Shown piece by piece: positions 21,747 to 32,381 of a DNA stretch of 64,000 nucleotides; position 1 is the first letter of the stretch; every line of letters starts with the position of its first letter. Under the pieces are notes generated by a model. That model made no database searches and had not been told where the DNA came from. It saw only the letters and a list, made by a program, of their open reading frames with translations. The position numbers were made by a program, and so were the translations under genes. The stretch is from contig JARFIW010001176.1 of assembly GCA_036346225.1 (NCBI GenBank), positions 3,423,038-3,487,037 of the forward strand. The letters are read 5' to 3'. This DNA is from Platerodrilus igneus. Its lineage: Eukaryota > Arthropoda > Insecta > Coleoptera > Lycidae.

Positions 21747-24700
21747 CTGTGAAATCTGTGAAAATGCATTAAAATGAAACCTTTATGTTGGGTGTCAATC
21801 AAACTGGTGTGAACTATTGCCTGAAGATGCCCGTATTGTCCTGTTAGCACAGATTAAATGAAACAACGAAACTTTAATATCAAACTTATAACATCAAATA
21901 TTCATTGACAAAAAATCCTTCAAATAATAATAATTGCTACATCCACAAACATCTTTCTTCTACACACATTATCCAAAAAAATACTACTTACATACAAGCA
22001 TTAAAATCTACAAATGAAGAGTAAGTCTAAAAACATTTGATAACTACTAGATAGAAATATAGAATGTATACAGTCTCTCTCTGTAATTAATATTCCCAAA
22101 CCTTTCCTTATATAAGTCACGCTATGTACAAATTCTTAGAAATATCTAAGAATATTTTAGTAATGTTTTCTCACCTCCACAAAAAAAAATACTACTTACA
22201 TACAAGCATTAAAATCGAAGATTAATATATTCAACTGTACTGTAGCGTTAATTTGGATTAATCAGGTCAGGGCAGAAAACATTGGCTTAAGACGCGCATA
22301 ACTTATACACAAAACTCTCCTCAAGAACAAGTTTGACATATTTCTTAATAGAGTTGATTTTTGACTTTTGTCCTAGCTTGATACAAGGTGTATACTTATA
22401 TGCTTCTGAAATTTAACACATCTTTTCTAAGTATTACAGCGACTAGACACTAGATGATCAACATTGCATATTTTACTGAAGTGCTCGAGTAATTTTTCAG
22501 ATGTTTTACTCTGGTCCACGAAACATAAATTGGCTTTTTGTCTTTTTGCCAAAAGCAGAATATGTACTGATTGCGTTATAGATCTATTCACCCAACACTT
22601 GACAGCAGATATTGCACCCGAGCATGCCATTTGAGATGGTAAAACAGAATTGAATTAAAGCAAAATAACTTTGTCTGGTTAAGATAATAGTTTGCGAAGA
22701 CGTTGTTCTGGACAAACCAAATGATATTGCTATTAACACGGCCTTTCTAGAAAATTAGGAACTTAAGGGTTAATTTTATCGTTTTCAAAAAATGGAAAGG
22801 ATTAAACTAGAATTTCACCAAAACTCTAAAACCACGACGCTGCTTTCGATTCTGACGGCCGAAGAAGTAACCAAAAATTTCCCTTAATTATTATTTTTTA
22901 ATAATTTTGATATATAACTTTTGAAGAAATAGCAGAAGCAGAATTAGAAGTTTTCCTGTACTATTTATTCGATATGACCGAAAACGGTGGGCTGTAAGTG
23001 TTTGGTATTCCTTTGTAGTTAGACACTGAAATGCAGTTGGGCAAAGCAAATAAAATTTTTACAACACGGAAATAAAAATATATTGGTGGTAATGAGAGTT
23101 ACGTAAATGTATTTACTCAAGGTTCGTTTCTTTAATTAGTTTTTATACACCATAAATTCAAAGTAGTGAAACTGCCATGTTTATAGGAATAGTATCTGTT
23201 CAATTGCTTATTAATACCTAAACACGTAACTACAAATGTCAATACAATTACCCGTTGTATTTTATTAGAAGCAATTTCAGTTGATTAGCTGATAGATGTA
23301 ATATACTTATATTAGTACAATTATGTGAATATTTATTTGTAATTGAAACTATGGACGTCATTTGCTGCATGATAAAGAATATTTCAAAATAGTTTTGATA
23401 CCAAAAATTATACGAACGCACTGAGGAAAAAAAGAGCTAATTTGGACAACTGCTCTTTTCCATCCTTGATATCCTTTGAACCATTCTTGAATTCTTCTCA
23501 GCGGAGGCCGATTGAAAACCACAACCGATTTATCTTCTTACAAAACGTAGTCCAAGCAAAACAAACAAAAGCAAACACAAAAGTGCCTGATAACGTATAT
23601 ATAATGCCATAGGTAGAGACAGTATTCTATCCCATCTTGCTTTAGTAAACCGTCCCTATTGGAATTCTGGTGAGGAATAAAAATTAGAAGAGAGGGTTGA
23701 GAAGAGAAAAAGAAACAAAGCACCAAGAAGGAATAATGCTGGAGAAATCGGAACGAGATAGTTGTAGGTAGGTTTGGTGGGGACGGAGTTGGGTCATAAG
23801 TATATTAGAGGGAAGGGGAGTGGAATATTTTGAATGGAGCAGGAACAGTAAGGAGAGGGATTAATTAGAAGGAATATAATTTCTGTTGGAATTTGCCGCG
23901 CCCAATCAGAAATTGAATCGTGGATCGGTTGAAGTAGGAGATATGGTCGGGAATCTCCGTAATTTTCGGGAAAATTTCGTATGTGTGTCTGACGGTGATG
24001 TCGTTGTCCCATTGGCTTTTCCATGTGAATGTTAGTGAATCATTTATTAGGTTTATTATGTTTCTCCTTGTCATTGTTTCGTATTCTGCGGGTAGAAGGT
24101 GCGGTCGTTGTATTGGTCTTTTGTTCTTAAGGTTGCGGATTTGGACTTTGGATTGGAGCAGGATGTTTAGAGGTGTTTGTTTCAGGATAGTGTATAATGC
24201 AGAGGTAGGGCGAGGTTCTGAATGCTCTTGTGGAAAATAATAGGAAAGATCTTATACTTGGATTTAGGTTTCTGCGGGAATGGGGTGTTGTTAACGACTA
24301 CCAGGAATCAATTGCATAGCTTAGGATAGGTATAATTATTTGCCGAAGGATTGAAGGATTAATTTACAAGTGGGACGAGTCAGTTCTGTGGATTTTGGTA
24401 TGGATTGATCTATATTGTTTAGGATTGATTTTGTTTTCGATCGGAGGTATAAGTGAGCGTGCATTTTGAGTCAGGATTTTATTTGGACGCCAAAGTACTT
24501 CGTTGATTCGGAGAGGGTTAGGGTGTATTAAATAAGTGGATTGTAGGGGCTCGTTAAGTGGCCTTTTAATATGAGGATTTTGATTTGGCTGGTGATAAGG
24601 GTTGTTTATTCAGTATGGACCAGGATTCAATATATTGGATTAGAATACGGGCGGTGTTTTCTAAGGATCTTCGGGAGTATCCGTGTATAAGGTAGGTAAA

Positions 24701-25899
24701 CTCGTTGGCATAGACAAATGTTGAGATATTAGGGATGTCTAGGTCAAGGGAGGGATTTATGGAGAGGTTTCATAATGTAGTTGAGAGGACCGATCCTTGC
24801 GGACAGCCCTGGGATAGGGACTTTGTGACAGAGAACTAATTGGAGCTAGGGGTTGCAGTTCGTCAATGTAAAAAGGATTTTAGGATTTGATATATATTAC
24901 GAGGAAAGTCGGATTTTTTAATTTGTGATAGGATATTTGGCCACCAGAGGAGATCAACGGCAGCTTGAAAGTCAAGGAAAATGGCTCTTACATATTTGGA
25001 GGAATGTCTGAACAGTGGGGATAAGGGATCGGATGGTATCTTCAGCACTATGTCCGGGGCGGAACCCATATTGATTTTAAGAAAAGAGGAGTTTTTGTTT
25101 ATATGGGAGCTAATCTGTTGAATAAGGATGCGTTCTATGATTTACTAATTGTCGGGAGCAGTGCTATTAGACGGTATGATTTAGGATCTGCCGAGGTTTA
25201 CCAGGTTTTAACATGAGAGTGATGGATGCTTTTTAAGGACGTTTGGGAATGTACCTGATTTGAGGCATTTAAGGATAAGTTGGATCATGGAGTCTTTTAT
25301 GACAGACCAGAATTTTGATTAATAATATTGGAAATTTGATCTGGTCCAGGAGCTTTTTAAGCTCGAGGTTTTAACTATTAGGTCTAGTGAGTCTATGTCT
25401 AAGTCATAGTCAGGTGTGTTATCTGGTGGTGTATTACTGTAGTTTATTATTCTTTGTTGTTCTTGTGTAGATACGTTTGGGAGGGCCGTTAAGGTATTTT
25501 GAAATGAGGGTCAGTGTGGTTGGAGGTGTAGATAGTATGTGGTTAGGAGGTGGTTTTAACAGTTTCCGGTATGTCTTCAAAGGGTCGCTGTCGCGTTCTT
25601 TGATTATGTCCATGTAGTGTTGTTTTTGGTTGTTGTGATTAGAGTTTTATATTCGTTCCGTGTTGTTTTTATTCTTGTGTATGACTACGTTGTTGTAATG
25701 TCTACGTTTAGCGTTCTGTAGTTGGTGTCGCACTTGGCCTAGTGCTTGTTTTTAGTGTTTAGTCTATATGTTCACCATGCGTTCAATCTTTGCGTGTAGT
25801 ATGTGTGCGAGATGGTGTTATAGAAGGCGGTGTGGATATTTGTGATGATGTTGGTGGCGAGCGAGTTGGGGTCGGTTCTTTTCTATGTATTGGAAGGAA

Positions 25900-26678
25900 G
25901 CTAGGGTAATTTTATTTAGGTTTGCTAGGAATTGTTGCTAGTTGGTTCTGAGTATTGTAGGATGGAGTTTTAAAGAAGATTTGTGGTGGTAGATTTGGTA
26001 GTATTTTGAATGTTAGAGCATTGTGATCGCTGGTTTGGATTATATGGGATACTTTCCAGGTGGTGATAATATTGACGGCGGATGGGGTGGCTAATGCGAT
26101 ATCTATATTGGATTGTTGAGTACAGGATTCCAATGTTGAATGTGGGAGGGGGTGTTCAGGATCTGTACGTTGTGTTGGAGAATAAGATCTTTAACTAGGA
26201 TGCCTCGTTCGTCTGTGCTGTCGTTAAATCACTGGGTCTATCTGGCGTTGGCGTCCGTGTAGATGATTGTAGGTCGGTGTTCTATTATGTTAAGTGCGTA
26301 ATCAATTTGTTGAAAGTGTATGTTATTGTCTTGTCCGTATTGAAAGTAGGAGGGAATTAGGAACAGAAACGGTTTTCCAATGGATTTCCATTGTGGTTGT
26401 CTGGTTTGTGGAAAGGGATGGTAGGTAGGAGGCATTTATTGTCGGATCTATGATAATAATGGCTGAGGTGAGGTTAGGATCTGATGGGGCAGGATGGTTG
26501 TATAATCTAGCATATGGGTGAAGTGATAGGATCTTGTTTTAATCAGGTGAGGTTCTTGTACAAGGACTATGGAAATGCGATTTTCAGTAAAGTTTGATGA
26601 ATTCAAGGGTGGCTGCTCAGTAATGTTGGAGGTTAATCTGAATGATATTAAGGGATAGGGGTCTGTGGGGTTAGTCAT
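25900..26678 (-). pseudogene. LINE ORF2 endonuclease region (copy A)
   Basis: From the Met at 26678 (MTNPTDPYPLISF) the frame shows ISIVLVQEPHLIKTRSYHF, where the Glu of QEP is the endonuclease metal ligand. Later pieces include IIYTDANAR (about 26262-26238), standing where GDFNAR-like text is expected, and SHIIQTSDHNALTF (about 26055-26015) with the Ser-Asp-His triad. The frame is split at about 26440 and 26140. The domain nicks target DNA in active LINEs. Confidence 0.78.
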
Positions 26679-26881
26679 ACGTCCGTTTCCATTGCAAGGG
26701 TTTAAAGTCCATAGTCTATGCGTCTTTTACAAATACCTGCGGTTTGTTTATAAACTGGGCATTTGGGGCTAGTCACAGGGTGGTCGTGTGGTTTGTTTAT
26801 TCTTAGACAGTTTGTGCAAGTGGGGGCGACTGTTGTTGATCTCATGCAGTCTTGTATTGTGTATTGTCCGGAACACCTGCC

Positions 26882-27334
26882 TTACTTGTGATTTTCCAAT
26901 GTTCCACCCGAAGGTACTACATTGGCCAGGAAGCAAGTTTTTACCTGGTAAATTTTGATTTTTGCCAAACCCTTGCTGTTCCAAGCAAGGTAGAAATCTT
27001 TAACGTGAGTGACAACACTCACACACAGAACCTTCATTTTACCTTCTTAATCTTCTTTGGGGATTAAACCACTCATAGTTTTTAAAATTATCTTTATTAA
27101 CGTTTCGATCCATGACCTAGGATCGTTTTCAAAATAATAAAAACTTCAAGTTTGACATTTATGACATAAATTTAATTTAATTGAATTTAATTTAATCCCC
27201 AAAGAAGATTAAGAAGAATACTAAACAAACCACAACAAACATACAGGGAGTACTTCATTTTACCTCTTATCCAATCGAGGGAGTATTTTTGTGAAAATGC
27301 TTGCCTAACATTTTCAAGCGGACCGTGTCGGAAT
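26882..27334 (-). mobile_element. SINE copy 3, 5'-truncated, in LINE ORF1, 14-bp target duplication (copy A)
   Basis: Minus-strand SINE with the 3' hairpin at 26896-26925 and the shared body. The tRNA-like head is cut within the B-box, so it is 5'-truncated. Perfect repeats CCGGAACACCTGCC flank it at 26868-26881 and 27335-27348. Removing it restores continuity between the second and third zinc knuckles of the LINE ORF1. A further 209-bp insertion lies inside it at 27044-27252. Confidence 0.92.
27044..27252 (-). mobile_element. 209-bp insertion with 25-bp inverted repeats and hammerhead-like stem (copy A)
   Basis: This segment interrupts the SINE body and is flanked by CTTCATTTTACC at 27032-27043 and 27253-27264. 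Perfect inverted repeats of 25 bp (27044-27068 and 27191-27215) enclose 122 bp. Between them the minus strand reads CGATCC-loop-GGATCG directly followed by AAAC (27125-27102). That resembles stem II plus GAAAC of the minimal hammerhead ribozymes carried by Penelope-like elements; the expected CUGAUGA is degenerate (TTTTGAAAA). A 12-bp duplication fits target-primed insertion better than a DNA transposon. Confidence 0.6.
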
Positions 27335-27896
27335 CCGGAACACCTGCCACAGGATACCTGGGACCGACAGACCTTCGCCGAGTGGCCGAACCTCTGACAG
27401 TTATAGCACCTGGTGACGGATACCAGGTCACGGGTTCGGCAGGCCTTGTATCCTATAAACAGGTGCGTGTGGTTTGTCGAAATCGTTCTAAGTCAAGGAG
27501 AAACGTTGATGATCATATTGTCCGTGTTGTCTGTTTTAGGTCTTCGTACCGCTACGTGTATTTCGTTTCTGTACTGGTCTTCAGGAATTAGATTGTGACG
27601 GAAGTTTTGAGTGTAAATGAAATTTAGGACGTCGGTGTTGGAAGTTTCTTTGTCTAGGTCGAAGATTATGAGCTGAGGTTGTCTTGGGGCTGGGACGTGG
27701 ACGGAACAGGACTGTTGGCTCAAGGTTGTAATAAGTTTAATGTCTGAGGACTTGTCTGTTAGGATGGTGACGGCGATTTTGGTAGATCGGATATTTCTTA
27801 TGTTGAGATTGGGAAGGGACGGTAAAGGTTAGTTTTGTGATTTTTAAGAGAGCTGAGGGGTCGTATCTGATGTGGTCGGTTTTAGTGACCGTTTAA

Positions 27897-28190
27897 GGAA
27901 ATTTCTGGACAGGAAAATTTAAAGTTATTCACTCAGGCCATCTAATAGTCATGCAGAAGTGAATTTTATTGTAAACCGGCAAACAAAAATATTCAACGGG
28001 TTAGCGATGACAGTCACTATACCAATTAACACAGTGGTAGTTCGGATATACATGCCCACACCAGATTATGAAGTTGAGCAAATTAAAAGATGAATGATTA
28101 AATTTAAGAGGTTTTTTAGGAAAAAATTTCTAGTTATATGAGATTTTAATACAGTTGTGAGTCAAGGTAGGAGGTACATGCAATACGCGG
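27897..28190 (+). pseudogene. RTE-type LINE endonuclease scrap (copy A)
   Basis: Translated pieces GNFWTGKFKVIHSG, then INTVVVRIYMPTPDYEVEQI and DFNTVV followed by SQGR match, in order, the RTE endonuclease at 55450-55790 (GDFWSGDFRVIHTG, VNTVIIQVYMPTSNY, GDFNAVVGEGR). Frameshifts separate them. It covers only the middle of the endonuclease. Confidence 0.75.
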
Positions 28191-28748
28191 GTATGGTTTG
28201 AAAGCAAGATATAACAATCTTCTTATTACAGAGGGAACTATATAATAAAATAATACTTTAATGGCTTAACTCGTACCGCTAGTATAGGTAACTTACCACA
28301 TTTTATAAAAAAATCCATATAAAATACAATAAGAAAATATGTAAAAAGCTGCACTTGCTTATTAAGTCAATTATCTCGATTTACTAGCGTCGTCATATGT
28401 CGGCGTTGGTATCGTCATTGCCGGGTTAGGTTCGTGACATGTCGGGCTGGTTTCGTCATGTGTCGGGTTAGGATCGTCATGTGTAGGGTTGGTTTCGTCA
28501 CATGTCAATATAAAACAGTTATGAAATTGCTTGTATATTTATTATTAAAATAATACAATTATTTATACAAACTTTATTTATAAACATAATATACATACAA
28601 TCAGTTGTGAATAAATCTATTAACAACTACCGTAAACGGCTAAGTCTTCGCCTATTCGGGACTTCTCCGTATATATAGATGCATTTCGAATGTATAGCTT
28701 TCCATCTTCCAACAAAAGAATGTAAGTGTATAAGAATTAAACTTACGT
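28191..28748. other. Noncoding end of the duplicated unit with minisatellite and filler (copy A)
   Basis: No gene seen. It contains the 28392-28506 minisatellite. The unit ends at 28739 and is followed by the 9-bp filler AACTTACGT (28740-28748). The equivalent in copy B is 44637-45186, without the filler. Confidence 0.6.
28392..28506 (+). repeat. GTCATGTGTCGGGTTGGTTTC minisatellite, about 5 units (copy A; copy B 44839-44953)
   Basis: Five imperfect units of 20-25 bp, each of the form GTCAYRTGTCGGG followed by TTGGTWTC or TTAGGWTC. The array is GC-richer than its surroundings. The two duplication copies match. There is no spacer diversity, so it is not a CRISPR array. Confidence 0.88.
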
Positions 28749-29454
28749 CGACAATTGATCATCCTCGTTGAAAGCTCCATACCACTGAAACAGGGCCGTC
28801 ATGCACGTAAAATAGTCAGTGATACTTTCTGAGGGCTCCTTCTGTCTATTGCAGATACCTTTATACAGTCTTGTCTTCGTATCAGTCATTTTGAATACGA
28901 ATAAAAAATTGGAAGAAAGTAACTAAATAAAGACTAACCATAACTTGGTAGAAGCTCAAAAGATAAAAGTTATTGCGAATACAGGACAATTTAAAACATA
29001 TCCGACGTATAAACTTCAAGGATACCAATAGGAGCGAAACAACAAAATAGAAATTAAAATAGGGCGCCAGAGTTTTCAAAGGATCTAGGATTATTGGCAA
29101 AACACAAGTCCAATAAGATTAAGAAGGAAAACAAAACTAAAATTTAAGAAGATCGAACCCACACAAGAAATAACTAAAAGAACTAAATACTAGTTCGAAC
29201 GTACGGGAAGAAAATATAAGTAGCATCAGACCGATAAATGCGGGTAATGTCGGAAATCAGGCAGTACAAAATTCAGACCAGAAGCAAAACAAACGCGAAG
29301 CCAAGTTAATCAAAAAACCGGAGCCCCACGCTAGTTAAAATTTATGCTACGTTGTGCAGCGTAGTCTAACAAAACAAAAACAACAAAATAAAATGGCCAG
29401 ACTTATAAATTAACAAGGAAAAGTATTTAATTGATTCCGAAAACAAACGTAACA
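28749..29454 (-). pseudogene. Gag start and 5' LTR of the gag-only element, truncated by the duplication (copy B)
   Basis: The 5' LTR is at 29353-29454 (102 bp, a few G-run bases shorter than 12905-13010). The Gag start codon is at 28887-28889 (minus) and the frame is cut at 28749, after about 46 codons, by the duplication junction. This shows that the duplication came after insertion of the LTR element. Confidence 0.85.
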
Positions 29455-31805
29455 TGGGGAAGCAGTTGTTGCAACTTCCAACGGCATTACTTGTAGGGAA
29501 CCAAAAATAACGGATGCATATGTGAAAGCGAATGCCAGCACTTTTATCAAGTTAGCTGCAGCACAAACTACAACCCAGAAGTTCTAAACCAAAAGCCCTC
29601 TCTGGAGATCAAAATAGATTTCTCCTAAACTCAACTATGTAATTATAATATGGACCTCAATATGAGTAAATTAGAAATGATCCTGTAGCAGTCTAAGAAT
29701 TTCTCGCCGGGACCAGATGAAATTCATTATCGAATGCTTCAAGAGCTCCCAAAAGGACACAAACAAACCCTTTTAAACCTTTTTAACAAATATGGAACGA
29801 AGGATCGTATCCTCCGCAATGGTGAAAGTCAAAAGAGGAAAAGCGAGCACAAACCCTACAAATTTCAGACCAATATCTCTGACGAGCTGCATCTCAAAAG
29901 TATTTGAAAAAATAACAAATATGCGCTTGGTTTGGTACTTAGAACCGCACAACTTTCTGTCTGCGGAACAAATTGGTTTCAGAAAATATAGATCCACCAA
30001 AGATTCACTCGTAAGCTTAGAAGACTATATACAACACGCTTTTGCAGGTAGGAAACATGTAGTTGCAGTATTCTTTGATATTGGGAAAACATTCTATATG
30101 ACCTGGTGATATAGGGTGCTTCAATTGGGTTTAAAAGGTCCCTCCCTAAATTTGTGTAGAGTTTTCTACGTGAACGTTTCTTTACTGTAAGGTATGAATT
30201 CATCTTTTCACAACCTCGAACGTTTAAAAATGGCATACCACAAGGTTCAACATTAAGTGTAACGCAATTTGCAATAGCAGTTAATAGCATTATCTCTAGG
30301 TTGCCTCCGAAAGTGGGGCGATTTCAATACGTGAATGAGCTAGTAATCTTCTATTCATCCGACTCCATGAATGAGATTGAAGTGACCCTAGAAACTGCTG
30401 TAGATAATGTATCTGAACAATCCTCTAACAAAGGATTTAGTATACCTCTAGAGAAAACTCACTCCATGCACTTCTGTCGATTAAGAAAACAACTCAAGGA
30501 CACAAAAGTGTTACTACTAGGCCACATGTATCACCAAATTCCTTGGCCTAAAACTTGATAAGCAGTTACGGTGGCAACTAAACATCGACGAATTAATAAC
30601 GAAATGCAAACGATTCCTTAATTTGATTGGATGTCTTGCTAGTAGGTTAACTGGGGAGCAGAAAGAGAAACACTTCTACAAATGTTTAAAGCTTTAGTCA
30701 TATCAAAAATAGACTACGGGTGTTTCGTATACTCATCAGCAAGACCATCAGTCTTAAAAAAGCTCGACACTATTCAACAAGAAGGGTGCTTTTCGTACTA
30801 CCCGTATATCTTCTATATCCCGTGACGTCGGAATCCTTCCGTTATATTACAAAAGAACAAAATTAGCTATTAAATATACCATTAAGATCTGGTCTATACA
30901 AGAGCACCCCAACCATAGAATACTGTTCAAGAGAACTCACGAACATAACATCATTTATGACAGTAGGCAAACTATAACCAAGTCCTTAGCAATAAGGCTA
31001 TCGGACGTATTTAAAAAGTATAACTTTTGTCTACTCCCTACCTTAAATCTATCACTTGGAGAAATACCGCCAGGACACTAGGATCATCAACCATACGCCT
31101 ACAATGTGCTATAGCTCTCAAAAATAATCACACTGAAGGAACTAGCATTGTCCGTTTCAAATCTATTTAAAAGAATATCCTAATGCGTTAGTGATTTACA
31201 CCGACGGAAGACGAACATAAGAGTCGGAAGTGCCATCGTTATTAACTCCATACCACATAAACTGCGTTCGGCAGCTACTGTATGTATGGCAGAATTGTAT
31301 GCAATATGGCTAGGTCTTATGTATGCAATAGCCCTGAAGAAGCTCGCTACAGCCACTAAGTGACTACTTCAGTGGAGACCCAATGGTCCAACAACTTCTA
31401 GCTACACAAAACGATCTAAAACGCTGGGAAAGCTGGTTGTGTTTATCTGGATACCTAGTCACTCCGGCATCGAAGGTAATGAATTAGCGGCAGAACAGTT
31501 AACGAATCTGCTAATTCTGAAGAAAACGAAGAAATTCGAATAAGACCTGAGGACGTAAACACATTGGTAGCCTATCTGGTTCAAGAGAAATGACACGATA
31601 AATGTGGATTAACCAATGGAAAAGCCAATATCACCAAAATTCAGAAGCGAGTTTCGTTAGACCACGGTCACGCGTCTCAGAAACAGAAACTGCACCTTCA
31701 ATGAATGCCAGTTGTAAAACATTGAAAGGGGTTACTTGGACAAAATCGGTTGCTTTCGATAGCTCCCATCGTAGTACTAGAAGCGATATATTTAAGCTAC
31801 TGACC
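29455..31805 (+). pseudogene. I-like LINE ORF2, RT and RNase H (copy B)
   Basis: Duplicate of 13011-15360 with the same stops and the same intact 105-codon RT block (29792-30109). Small differences include an extra A near 30135, an extra G near 30656 and a base change near 31069. The shared inactivating stops show that the LINE was already dead before the duplication. Confidence 0.82.
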
Positions 31806-31808
31806 TAA

Positions 31809-32379
31809 GAAGAAGAAACTTATTCGCAAACAACAAGATGTCATCAAAAGGGAACAGAGGGCATTAGAAGACGAAAAACAGGCCATTAATGAAGCTCTCA
31901 GCATTGTTGGAAATAACGACGCAGGTCATATACCAGATACAAAAGAGAAAATAAAAGAGATTGACGAATAGCTGGCGCACACGTCCCGCGAATTTATGGA
32001 TGTACAGTACGAAAATCGGTTTGTCACATCGGTAAAGAAACCTATTCAAAGGTCAATTCAATCCGAGATCGTACACAGGGCTGAAGGTACGCAAAACGCT
32101 GCTAAATAACAGCCTCAAATCGTCAAGACACTCACGTCGGTAATCCAATCACCTTTGTATATGAACCAATGGGCGGCGAGGCACTCTATGTCCAGAGAAC
32201 TCTTATTCTTTTTCAGGAATCCTGAAGAACGGGCTATCTTCATTAGCGCTTATGAACGGTCAACGCATGTTGTGGTTTCAACGACCAAAAGAATATGGTG
32301 CGATTACAAAAGAGTCTTTGGGGCACTGCAAGGGAATTCGCTCAAAGCCAACTTTCGGTACCTTCATGCGTTGACATAA
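31809..32379 (+). pseudogene. BEL/Pao Gag remnant (copy B)
   Basis: Same remnant as 15361-15930, but here one frame runs through almost the whole region with two in-frame stops (near 31968 and 32107). LAHTSREFMDVQYENRF and the ISAYERST block are in the same frame. Copy A has lost bases at two points in this stretch. Copy B is therefore the better guide to the ancestral frame. Confidence 0.6.
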
Positions 32380-32381
32380 CC

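Larger units (their letters stand above)
17661..23749. other. AT-rich region with palindromes and minisatellites (copy A)
   Basis: I recognise no gene in these 6.1 kb. Content: perfect AT-cored palindromes at 18605-18646 and 20457-20490, a TA run at 21705-21744, a 55-bp repeat at 19526-19636, a 15-bp minisatellite at 21349-21525 and a 34-bp direct repeat at about 21974-22007 and 22182-22215. Short blocks resembling GCCCAACGTCGGGGCTC occur before each AT tract. Small open frames here have no features beyond composition. Confidence 0.6.
26690..27723 (-). pseudogene. LINE ORF1 (Gag-like) with three zinc knuckles (copy A)
   Basis: From the Met at 27723 the frame gives QPQLIIFDLDKETSNTDVL and is open to 27493. 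It then shifts to text ending CRTRDLVSVTRCYNCQRFGH (to about 27380), SAKVC and CGRC, as in R1-type ORF1 proteins that carry three CCHC knuckles. The SINE at 26882-27334 splits the frame just after CGRC. Beyond it the third knuckle continues as CTNCLRI...HDHP...KCPVY (about 26818-26750). This ORF1 binds the LINE RNA in known relatives. Confidence 0.75.
23750..27730 (-). mobile_element. R1-like LINE, ORF1 plus ORF2, degenerate (copy A)
   Basis: The minus strand reads ORF1 with zinc knuckles, ORF2 endonuclease, RT and a C-terminal region, in the order of a two-ORF LINE. The RT carries KAPGPDQI-like text near 25330 and an active-site region at 24720-24701 reading FVYANE where FAYADD is expected, so the catalytic Asp pair is gone. 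The C-terminal text TYEIFPKITEIP, GKFQQKL and NPSPYCSC (about 23980-23860) matches the plus-strand relative at 15935-17660. A SINE interrupts ORF1 at 26882-27334. No poly(A) tail was recognised at the 3' end. Confidence 0.78.
12290..28739 (+). repeat. Tandem segmental duplication, copy A (16,450 bp)
   Basis: The segment starting CGACAATTGATCATCC at 12290 and ending GTGTATAAGAATTA at 28739 is repeated in the same orientation at 28749-45186. Order and content are colinear throughout: part of the gag-only element, I-like LINE, BEL/Pao Gag scrap, LINE fragments, AT-rich region, SINE and minisatellite. Differences are mostly single-base homopolymer indels, with a cluster of substitutions around 20764-21546. 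The left border cuts through the Gag frame, so it is a breakpoint and not an element end. Confidence 0.95.

Noticed and set aside
21644..21850. 68-codon frame with Ile-Tyr repeats (also 38081-38287)
   Set aside because: It is a translated (AT)n microsatellite.
28392..28506. CRISPR-like array
   Set aside because: Units are adjacent with no unique spacers, and the context is eukaryotic repeats.
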